Positions 1 to 5,242 of a stretch of 7,010 bases of DNA are shown here, in pieces. Numbering within the stretch: the stretch's first letter is position 1; each line of letters begins with the position of its first letter. Location of the stretch: contig JAKSBO010001110.1 of assembly GCA_022361095.1 (NCBI GenBank), positions 1 through 7,010 of the forward strand, read 5' to 3'. The translations under genes were made by a program, and so were the position numbers. The notes below the pieces were generated by a model that was not told the origin of the DNA, ran no database searches, and saw only the letters and a list, made by a program, of their open reading frames with translations. The DNA is from Desulfobacterales bacterium. Lineage in GTDB: Bacteria; Desulfobacterota; Desulfobacteria; Desulfobacterales; Desulfobacteraceae.

Positions 1-1
1 A

Positions 2-952
2 ATATTATACAGGGACCGGGACTACCACGGCACCACGGTGGCCACCATGAGTGCCTGCGGCCAGTTTGAACGCAAAAAGGGGTTTGGGCCCTTTGTGGAC
101 GGATTCCCGGAGGTCCCCCACTGCCTGTGCTACCGCTGCCCCTTTGACAAGAGCTATCCGGGGTGCGGCATTGACTGTGCCCGGGCCGTGGAAGATGTGA
201 TCCTCAAAGAGGGGCCGGACACCGTGGGCGCATTTATTGTGGAGCCCATCACAGCCGGTGGCGGCATTATCCCCCCGGTCAAAGAGTACTTCCCTATGGT
301 CCAGGAAATCTGTAAAAAATACGGGGTATGGATCATCATGGATGAGGTGGTATGCGGATTTGGCCGGACCGGGAAATTCTGGGGCCATGCGCACTATGAT
401 GTGGACCCGGACATCGTCACCATGGCCAAGGGACTGGCCAGTTCCTACGAAGCCCTTTCCGCCACGGCCGTAAAACAGGAGATCTATGACATCTTCCTCA
501 ATGATACGTCCAACCCCGAAGAACAGACCGACTTTTTCCGGGATATCAGCACCTATGGCGGCTGTACGGCCCCCATGGCTGCGGCGCTGGAAAGTACCCG
601 GATCATTGAAGAGGAGCACCTGGTGGAAAACAGCCGGGAAAAAGGAGAAGTCCTTCTTGACCGGCTCAAAGAATTGAGCGCTTTACCGGTGGTGGGCGAT
701 GTAAGGGGAGCAGGACTTTTCTGCGGCCTGGAGATCGTTGTTGACAAGGACAAGAAGATCCCCCCCAGTGAAGCCCAGATGGCAACACTGATGGGCAATA
801 TTCTTGCCGAAAAGGTGATTGTGGGCAGAACCAACAGCAGCCTGCCGGGCATGAATACAACCCTCTATTTTGTCCCCTGCCTCACGGTGTCCGAACAGGA
901 GATCGACATCATGGTCTCGGCAGTTGCCAAGGCCGTCAAAAAAACATTTTAA
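2..952 (+). CDS. Class III (PLP-dependent) aminotransferase, taurine-pyruvate-aminotransferase-like; 5' end missing
   Basis: The reading frame is open from the first bases, so 316 residues of a protein usually near 450 residues are visible; about 140 N-terminal residues lie outside. The fold-type I class III signature is clear: RDYHGTT near the start, EPITAGGG, then IIMDEVVCGFGRTG with the PLP-ring aspartate (codon 341-343) and TMAKGLAS with the Schiff-base lysine (codon 428-430), 29 residues apart as expected. The blocks SACGQFERK, FRDISTYGGCT and VRGAGLF recall taurine:pyruvate aminotransferase (Tpa), which transfers the amino group of taurine to pyruvate, giving sulfoacetaldehyde and alanine. 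The cysteine-rich insert with CYRCPF (visible residues about 40-60) is common in other class III enzymes, so the substrate is not certain. No membrane or signal segment is seen, so it should be cytosolic. No sulfoacetaldehyde-processing gene is visible, and the next genes lie on the other strand. Class assignment is firm; taurine specificity is inference. Confidence 0.93.
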   Translation: MLYRDRDYHGTTVATMSACGQFERKKGFGPFVDGFPEVPHCLCYRCPFDKSYPGCGIDCARAVEDVILKEGPDTVGAFIVEPITAGGGIIPPVKEYFPMVQEICKKYGVWIIMDEVVCGFGRTGKFWGHAHYDVDPDIVTMAKGLASSYEALSATAVKQEIYDIFLNDTSNPEEQTDFFRDISTYGGCTAPMAAALESTRIIEEEHLVENSREKGEVLLDRLKELSALPVVGDVRGAGLFCGLEIVVDKDKKIPPSEAQMATLMGNILAEKVIVGRTNSSLPGMNTTLYFVPCLTVSEQEIDIMVSAVAKAVKKTF

Positions 953-1015
953 CCACGGAAAACACGGAATGCACAGAACTTTTTCTTCAGTGTCTTCCGT
1001 GTTTTCTGTGGTTAA
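949..1015. repeat. Long inverted repeat at the aminotransferase stop codon
   Basis: The arms 949-969 and 995-1015 are 21 bases each and complementary except for one position (CCACGG against CCACAG in the complement), with a 25-base loop. The left arm starts TTAACCACGG and the right arm ends CTGTGGTTAA. The aminotransferase TAA (950-952) lies inside the left arm. From 953 the sequence shows a degenerate 9-base period (CCACGGAAA, ACACGGAAT, GCACAGAAC). It sits between convergent genes and could act as a bidirectional transcription stop or mRNA 3'-end stabiliser, although no uridine tract follows. It may instead be one copy of a dispersed intergenic repeat family. Confidence 0.8.
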
Positions 1016-1030
1016 TCGGCCATGGGCCGA
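1016..1030. repeat. Short GC-rich hairpin next to the long inverted repeat
   Basis: TCGGCC (1016-1021) and GGCCGA (1025-1030) form a perfect 6-bp stem around ATG. It directly abuts the right arm of the 67-bp inverted repeat. Two further dyads follow before the end of the next gene: CCTGG/CCAGG at 1031-1035 and 1047-1051, and ACAAC/GTTGT at 1060-1064 and 1066-1070. The convergent gap is therefore almost entirely dyad sequence. A role in ending transcription from both sides is plausible, but none of these stems has a T run behind it. Confidence 0.5.
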
Positions 1031-1082
1031 CCTGGTATATCAAGGGCCAGGCACAGCCCACAACAGTTGTATAAGAAAGACG

Positions 1083-1538
1083 TTACCCGGACTGTTTTGC
1101 CGTCATACCCAGGATTTTGACCTCAATAACGGCGGTTTCGGCCAGATCATTCGGATCAAATTCATGGGTGCGGGGAGAATATTGGGCCATGATACAGTTC
1201 AGGCCTTTGATTTTTTCATCCGGGTCAACAAGGATACGTGCCGTTCCTTCACCGATAATGCTGTTATAGGATGTGCCCCAGTTGCAGGCAGATGGGTGTT
1301 TATTTAACTTTATAAGCTCATCAAACTCAAAGCAGACCCGTGCGTTGGCGGCCAGAATATCGAGCTTGCGGCCCGTATCGGCCCCGTGAAAATATAAAAA
1401 TGGCGGATCATACCCGAAATGCAAAGGCACCACATAGGGCTGTCCTTTGTCTGACAGGCCTAATCGGCAGACTTTAGCCTGTTTTATGATGCCGTCAATC
1501 TGCGCCTGATCAATTATCTGCTTTTCTTTTCTGCGCAC
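1083..1538 (-). CDS. Pyridoxamine 5'-phosphate oxidase-family (NimA-like) FMN-binding protein
   Basis: This is a complete 151-residue protein with the split-barrel flavin-binding pattern. It begins MRRKEK, then shows PYVVPLHFGY (residues 34-43), YFHGADTGRKLD (49-60), CFEFDEL (69-75), SIIGEGTARI (93-102) and a C-terminal VIEVKILGMTAK. This arrangement matches the PNPOx-related subgroup often annotated as NimA/5-nitroimidazole reductase-like, typically about 150 residues. Such proteins bind FMN (some bind F420 or heme). The physiological substrate here is unknown, and nitroimidazole reduction should not be assumed. The start is GTG at 1536-1538, supported by AGGAGG four bases upstream and by the family's usual MRRK beginning. 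The first 25 bases overlap the end of the upstream PHP gene, so the two are probably one transcript with coupled translation. Family is sure; function is open. Confidence 0.88.
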   Translation of the reverse strand: MRRKEKQIIDQAQIDGIIKQAKVCRLGLSDKGQPYVVPLHFGYDPPFLYFHGADTGRKLDILAANARVCFEFDELIKLNKHPSACNWGTSYNSIIGEGTARILVDPDEKIKGLNCIMAQYSPRTHEFDPNDLAETAVIEVKILGMTAKQSG

Positions 1539-2440
1539 AACACCTCCTGCTTTAATTTAATAAATTCCTCCTCATCCGCCCCGGTGACCCCCAAAGGACG
1601 ATTGACATCGTCATGACAGTCGGAGCCGCCGGTGACAAGCAGGTCATATTTTTGGGCCCAATCCATAAGCAGGACCTTATGTTCCGGCGAATGGCCCGGA
1701 TAATGGACCTCAAGCCCCTTAACACCGGCGTCCAGCATCTCGGGCATCAAACGGGACACGGTTTCCAGGGGCGGCAGCACCTCCTTGTAATGCCCTTCCC
1801 CGGGAAAAGACCCGGCTGCAGGGTGGGCCAGAACGCCAAACACAGGTTCGGTTTTTAGAAATGCTTTCACCTGCTCAAGGTCCACACCCGAGGGCAGATA
1901 GGCAGGACTGTCATTGCCGATGACCCGGGTAATGGTCTCTTTGTCCGAAATCCCCAGCTTTTCGTCCAGGGCCATTGCAAAATGGCGGCGGGAGGCATTA
2001 TCAGAATATGCCGCAATATCTTCAAAGGTCAGATCCCTTGGCAATAAAGCAGATTCACCACCAGGCCCGAACACCTCATTGATCTTCTCAATCCTGGCCC
2101 GGACCAGCCCATCTCCCCTTCCTTGGGCCAACAGGGTTTTAAATCTCGAGACAAAGCCCGGATCCTTTAACAATCCATCGGCAAAATAGGTCAGCACATG
2201 CAAGGTACCCGTGAAAAACGCCCGTTTAAAACGTACGGAAATCTCAACACCTAAAAAGACTTCAATGCCTTCTTTTTTTCCTGCATCCAATGCAGATTCA
2301 AGTCCGTCCAGCGTATCATGGTCGGTAACGCCTATGACCTTGATTCCAAGACCTGCAGCCCGGGCCACCAGATCTTGCGGGGAAAAATCTCCGTCAGAGG
2401 CAGTGGTATGATTGTGCAAATCTGCAAATATACCTGTCAT
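1514..2440 (-). CDS. PHP-domain metal-dependent phosphoesterase (YciV/TrpH-like)
   Basis: This is a complete 308-residue protein. The four PHP metal-binding motifs are visible: DLHNHTTASDG (H9, H11, D16), GVTDHDT (D40, H41), GVEIS (E66) with H81 in a TLHVLTYF strand, and LAHP (H206) followed by GLEVHYPGH and GGSDCHDD (D274, H276) at the C-terminus. RRHFAMAL (151-158) and AYLPSG (180-185) match the insert of the YciV/TrpH group, whose studied members remove phosphate from 3',5'-nucleoside bisphosphates or degrade short RNA from the 5' end using a multi-metal centre. That activity is inferred from family membership. Length is close to the usual 280-300 residues. ATG at 2438-2440 is preceded by AGGAG seven bases upstream. 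It is the first gene of a two-gene minus-strand unit with the overlapping PNPOx-like gene and diverges from pckG. Confidence 0.92.
   Translation of the reverse strand: MTGIFADLHNHTTASDGDFSPQDLVARAAGLGIKVIGVTDHDTLDGLESALDAGKKEGIEVFLGVEISVRFKRAFFTGTLHVLTYFADGLLKDPGFVSRFKTLLAQGRGDGLVRARIEKINEVFGPGGESALLPRDLTFEDIAAYSDNASRRHFAMALDEKLGISDKETITRVIGNDSPAYLPSGVDLEQVKAFLKTEPVFGVLAHPAAGSFPGEGHYKEVLPPLETVSRLMPEMLDAGVKGLEVHYPGHSPEHKVLLMDWAQKYDLLVTGGSDCHDDVNRPLGVTGADEEEFIKLKQEVLCAEKKSR
1543..1548 (-). promoter_or_regulatory. Ribosome binding site deciding the GTG start of the flavin-binding protein
   Basis: On the minus strand AGGAGG lies inside the last codons of the PHP gene, four bases before GTG at 1538. 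No ATG is nearby in this frame, and the N-terminus it gives (MRRKEK) fits the family. Placing the site inside the upstream gene suggests translational coupling. Confidence 0.7.
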
Positions 2441-2472
2441 TGACTCTCTCCTGTAATTAAAATGGTATCTGA

Positions 2473-2501
2473 ATTATACAATATTATTGGTTTTATCATA
2501 A
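2473..2501 (-). promoter_or_regulatory. Candidate promoter for the PHP/PNPOx-like gene pair
   Basis: Read on the minus strand, an exact TATAAT occupies 2478-2473, with a poor -35 match (TTATGA, 2501-2496) 17 bases upstream. Transcription would begin around 2466, about 25 bases before the ATG. The -10 box and position are good; the -35 is weak and the region is AT-rich, so chance is possible. Confidence 0.35.
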
Positions 2502-2634
2502 TCAATACGCGGCCGGATATATTTTCTTTTTTTAACCATTTTGTAATATTTTATTTGATTTTCCTAGATTAAATGATAGAAAGGACAGTTATTACAAATT
2601 GGCGTCATATCCGGTTTCAAGCATTGGAAATCCT

Positions 2635-2652
2635 TGGCAATTCACATTGCCA
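2635..2652. promoter_or_regulatory. Operator-like perfect dyad upstream of pckG
   Basis: TGGCAAT (2635-2641) and ATTGCCA (2646-2652) are a perfect 7-bp inverted repeat around TCAC. The 18-bp size and symmetry fit a dimeric transcription factor site. It lies 148 bases before pckG and 195 bases from the PHP start, with a -10-like TAAAAT at 2660-2665 just downstream. No regulator gene is in view and I do not recognise the motif. Confidence 0.4.
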
Positions 2653-2667
2653 TTCGGGCTAAAATAC

Positions 2668-2697
2668 TTGACCGGCTGAAGAATAAAACAATATTGT
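2668..2697 (+). promoter_or_regulatory. Weak candidate promoter for pckG
   Basis: TTGACC (2668-2673) and TATTGT (2692-2697) are spaced 18 bases apart, matching the sigma-70 boxes at 5 and 4 of 6 positions. It would start transcription near 2704 and leave a leader of about 95 bases. It lies just downstream of the dyad at 2635-2652. In AT-rich DNA this quality of match can arise by chance. Confidence 0.22.
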
Positions 2698-2799
2698 CAC
2701 TTTTTCAGGGATCACACCTGGTCTGAAGCCTGTCATAAAAAATAATAGAGACAAGCCTTTGAACGCTGACAATCCATAAATATCTGGACTTAATTACCT

Positions 2800-4749
2800 A
2801 TGGACCCTTTACAAACCCTTGGGAAAATCATCTCTCCCAGTCAGGCCCTAAATCTGTTTGCATCAAAACTCGACAGCACACAATCCGCAAAAATTGCCAA
2901 GATCAAACACCCGGAGGTACTGGTCCGTATCGCCAACGCCATTGCCCTTTGCAGGCCATCGAACGTATTTATCAATACCGGATCAGATGAAGACAAGGAA
3001 ACCATCCGCAAAATTGCCATAGAAAAGGGGGAGGAAAGCGCCCTTGCCATGTCGGGCCACACCATTCATTTTGACCTGGCCGGTGAGCAGGGAAGAATTG
3101 TGGACCGCACCTATTACATTGCCGAACCCCAAGACCTGGTATCCAGCCTTGCCAACCGCATGCCCCCCGAAGAAGCCGCAAAGCAGATTGAAAAGAACAT
3201 GGCGGGCATTATGGAAAATCTGACCATGATCGTGGGGTTCTATATGAGAGGGCCTGTGGGGTCTCCGGCAGCCAACCCTGCTTTGGAACTGACATCCTCA
3301 GCCTATATATCCCACAGTGCGGAACTGCTTTACCGAAGCGCCTATGAAGATTTTGACCGGGAAGTTGCGCAAAAGGGTTATTTTTTCACCAATGTACACT
3401 CCGAGGGGTTGAACCGCACAGAGGATCTTCCCCAGGCCCGGGTGTTCATGGACCGAAAATACCAGACCACCTATGCCTGGAAATGCACCTATGCCGGCAA
3501 CACCCTGCTGCTTAAAAAGGGCAATCACAGATTTGCCGTGGATAAAGCCGTATACCGGGACCGGGGCAGAGAGCTGTCCGAACATATGTTTATTACCGGG
3601 ATCAACGGCCCCGGAGGCCGGACCACATGGTGTGCCGGTGCAGCCCCGTCCGGATGCGGGAAAACCACCACAGCCATGGCCGGCAATGTATTTATAGGTG
3701 ACGACCTGGCCCAGATGTGGATAGCCCGGGACGGAAGCATCCGCACCATAAACCCGGAAAACGGGATATTCGGCATTGTGGAGGGGATAAACCATGAAGG
3801 AGATCCTTTGTTGATGAAGGTATTGCGGCAGCCCGGCAGCGAAGTGATCTGGTCCAATGTGCTTATGGACGAAAATCTAAAACCCCACTGGGTTGGCAAT
3901 ATGGAACCGCCCCCCAAAAAAGGAATTAACTTCCAGGGGGAATGGCACCAGGGAAAAACAAATGACAAGGCCGAGCCCATACCCATTTCCCATCCTAACT
4001 CCAGATGCACCCTGGCCTCGGAAAACCTGGACAATTACTCCACCCAAGCCGCAAATCCAGAGGGGGTAATAACACGGATATTCACATATTCAGGAAGAGA
4101 CGCGGACACCATGCCGCCGGTGTGGGTGGCAAAAAATCCGGATGCCGGTGTGGTCATCGGCGCCTGCATCGTATCTGCAACCACGGCCACAGAGGTCGGG
4201 GTCACAGGCATTAAACGCGCCCCCTGGGCCAACGCCCCTTTCATCCCCGGCGCGTTAGGCGACTACATGGATGCCCAGTTCAAGTTTTTCAATAATCCGG
4301 AAATTAAGCAACAGTTCCAGCCCGTAATGGCGGGCCTGAACTACTTTCTGACCCACCAGGCCAGGGGCGGGGATTCAGGCAAGCTTCTCGGGGAAAAACG
4401 GGATGTCAAAGTGTGGCTGGCCTGGCTGGAAAGATATGCACACAACGAAGTTGGATACCTGTCCACACCCATCGGCAACCTGCCCTGCTACAAGGATCTG
4501 GCAGAACTGTTCAAGTCAATCATTGACAAAGACTACCCCAGATCCCTTTATGACATGCAGTTTGCCCTGTACACGGCGAAAATTTTCCAGCGCATTGAGC
4601 TTCAGGAAACAGCATATGCGGAGGAAGAGAATCTTCCCAAAAAACTGTTTGAAATCCTTGCAGCACAAAAATCGGCCCTTGCGGCGCTGAAAGAAAACGC
4701 AGGGGATATCATCATGCCCGAATATTTCGAACGCCAGAGTTCACACTGA
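2800..4749 (+). CDS. pckG: Phosphoenolpyruvate carboxykinase (GTP), archaeal/deltaproteobacterial type
   Basis: This complete 649-residue cytosolic enzyme should interconvert oxaloacetate + GTP with PEP + CO2 + GDP, linking the C4-acid pool to gluconeogenesis. Visible motifs are GHTIHFDLAGEQGRIVDRTY (86-105), FFTNVHSEGLNR (195-206), the metal-site lysine in LLLKKGNHRF (239-240) and histidine in SEHMFI (H262), the P-loop PSGCGKTTTAM (283-293) with the lid-associated cysteine C286, GDDLAQMW (300-307) with the metal aspartate, NPENGIFGI (318-326) and HPNSR (398-402). It is somewhat longer than the roughly 600-620 residues of the classical enzyme, and several motifs differ: classical PSACGKTNLAM, and FFGVAPGT where this protein has IFGIVEGI. 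It matches the branch I associate with archaea and sulfate reducers, so GTP specificity is by homology. The ATG has no clear ribosome binding site, but the next in-frame ATG (residue 84) would remove conserved sequence. It stands alone, followed by a hairpin. Confidence 0.95.
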   Translation: MDPLQTLGKIISPSQALNLFASKLDSTQSAKIAKIKHPEVLVRIANAIALCRPSNVFINTGSDEDKETIRKIAIEKGEESALAMSGHTIHFDLAGEQGRIVDRTYYIAEPQDLVSSLANRMPPEEAAKQIEKNMAGIMENLTMIVGFYMRGPVGSPAANPALELTSSAYISHSAELLYRSAYEDFDREVAQKGYFFTNVHSEGLNRTEDLPQARVFMDRKYQTTYAWKCTYAGNTLLLKKGNHRFAVDKAVYRDRGRELSEHMFITGINGPGGRTTWCAGAAPSGCGKTTTAMAGNVFIGDDLAQMWIARDGSIRTINPENGIFGIVEGINHEGDPLLMKVLRQPGSEVIWSNVLMDENLKPHWVGNMEPPPKKGINFQGEWHQGKTNDKAEPIPISHPNSRCTLASENLDNYSTQAANPEGVITRIFTYSGRDADTMPPVWVAKNPDAGVVIGACIVSATTATEVGVTGIKRAPWANAPFIPGALGDYMDAQFKFFNNPEIKQQFQPVMAGLNYFLTHQARGGDSGKLLGEKRDVKVWLAWLERYAHNEVGYLSTPIGNLPCYKDLAELFKSIIDKDYPRSLYDMQFALYTAKIFQRIELQETAYAEEENLPKKLFEILAAQKSALAALKENAGDIIMPEYFERQSSH

Positions 4750-4787
4750 CCAAAATTTTTTGTAAACATTTTCCCATTCCATCTACA

Positions 4788-4824
4788 ACCGGGGTCTAAG
4801 GTTATCCTGAAACCAGACCCCGGT
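4788..4824 (+). terminator. Hairpin terminator-like structure after pckG
   Basis: ACCGGGGTCT (4788-4797) and AGACCCCGGT (4815-4824) form a perfect 10-bp stem. Inside it GGTT (4800-4803) can pair with AACC (4811-4814), leaving a 7-base loop. It begins 38 bases after the pckG stop. No T run follows (TAAACGTTTCCC), so it is not a classical intrinsic terminator. It could be a terminator of the non-canonical kind or a 3'-end stabiliser. Confidence 0.55.
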
Positions 4825-5057
4825 AAACGTTTCCCTCGCCCCTGAAACGGTCAATACAATCTGTGGTCAAAAATTTAACTCTCCTGGTACGCGACAAAAA
4901 TCCAGGGTATTCACCTTGACACGACTTAAATATTATTAAATTTTCAGGTGCCAATAACGAAGTCACACGATGCAAACATTCTTAAAAACAACATTTTTTT
5001 ACATCTTTTTTTCATTTAAAACAATTATGTACAATTCAACAACGGGTTTCCACTTGA

Positions 5058-5087
5058 TTTTAAGGCAAGCGATCAATAAGATATAAT
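5058..5087 (+). promoter_or_regulatory. Candidate promoter for nfnAB
   Basis: TATAAT at 5082-5087 matches the -10 consensus exactly; the -35 (TTTTAA at 5058-5063, spacer 18) is poor, which could mean activator dependence. TTGAT (5054-5058) and ATCAA (5072-5076) form a dyad over the -35/spacer region. Transcription would begin near 5094, leaving a leader of about 150 bases before nfnA. Confidence 0.4.
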
Positions 5088-5102
5088 GTTATTTGATTTT
5101 AG

Positions 5103-5132
5103 ATGAAAGCAGCAATAAGTTGCGGCTTTCAT
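5103..5132 (+). promoter_or_regulatory. 13-bp hairpin in the putative nfnA 5' leader
   Basis: ATGAAAGCAGCAA (5103-5115) pairs with TTGCGGCTTTCAT (5120-5132) around a TAAG tetraloop, with a single mismatch. It would be close to the RNA 5' end if transcription starts at the TATAAT box, and GTTTTGTTG follows it. It could be an attenuator, a 5' stabiliser or a protein-binding element. It fits no riboswitch family I can recognise. Confidence 0.5.
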
Positions 5133-5149
5133 GTTTTGTTGTGGGTTAT

Positions 5150-5173
5150 GCCTGGGGTGTTGATAAACCAGGC
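5150..5173 (+). promoter_or_regulatory. Second dyad in the nfnA leader
   Basis: GCCTGG (5150-5155) can pair with CCAGGC (5168-5173) around 12 bases. A competing short stem GGCC (5171-5174) with GGCC (5181-5184) shares part of the right arm, so two alternative folds are possible. Evidence is limited to base pairing by eye. Confidence 0.3.
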
Positions 5174-5230
5174 CGCCCATGGCCGTTATTAATGACGTTT
5201 GCCTTTATAGATTATATTCAACACTCAACA

Positions 5231-5236
5231 AGGAGG
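5231..5236 (+). promoter_or_regulatory. Ribosome binding site deciding the nfnA start
   Basis: AGGAGG lies six bases before ATG at 5243-5245. It sets the start of NfnA and rules out the longer reading frame that opens at 5093. Confidence 0.85.
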
Positions 5237-5242
5237 ATAATA

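Larger units (their letters stand above)
2441..2799. other. AT-rich divergent intergenic region between the PHP gene and pckG
   Basis: No convincing gene is present in these 359 bases. The left half (to about 2580) is very AT-rich, with T runs around 2522-2535. The right half carries a perfect dyad at 2635-2652 and weak promoter-like boxes towards pckG. There is no recognisable Shine-Dalgarno sequence just before the pckG ATG; the last bases are ACTTAATTACCT. Confidence 0.7.
4750..5242. other. Long AT-rich intergenic region and putative nfnAB leader
   Basis: I see no gene in these 493 bases. From left to right it holds a GC-rich hairpin behind pckG (4788-4824), a CCTGG/CCAGG dyad (4883-4887, 4902-4906), an isolated TTGACA (4916-4921) without a good -10 partner, A/T-rich sequence with the direct repeat ACAATT at 5021 and 5031, a consensus -10 box (5082-5087), a strong hairpin (5103-5132), a second dyad (5150-5173) and the nfnA ribosome binding site (5231-5236). 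Although the nfnA frame stays open back to a TTG at 5093, that part lacks a ribosome binding site and family similarity. Confidence 0.7.

Noticed and set aside
870..1307. Plus-strand ORF crossing the inverted repeat and the PNPOx-like gene
   Set aside because: It is read through the repeat and antisense to a clear gene, with no family features.
2634..2650. Sigma-54-like promoter (TTGGCA ... TTGC) upstream of pckG
   Set aside because: GG and GC are 11 bases apart rather than the strict 10; the similarity is explained by the TGGCAAT/ATTGCCA dyad.
2573..2662. 29-codon ORF upstream of pckG as a leader peptide
   Set aside because: No ribosome binding site, no run of regulatory codons and no following attenuator hairpin.
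3298..4034. Long minus-strand ORFs opposite pckG
   Set aside because: Shadows of the pckG codon pattern; no recognisable domains and no ribosome binding sites.
4916..4942. TTGACA as -35 of an nfnAB promoter
   Set aside because: No acceptable -10 at 16-18 bases; the best partner (TAAATT) needs a 15-base spacer. The TATAAT at 5082 is preferred.
5054..5076. FNR box (TTGAT...ATCAA) before nfnAB
   Set aside because: The half-sites are 13 bases apart instead of 4, so it is only a general dyad.
5093..5242. N-terminal extension of NfnA by 50 residues from a TTG
   Set aside because: No ribosome binding site at TTG, the added residues do not resemble the family, and AGGAGG precedes the ATG at 5243.
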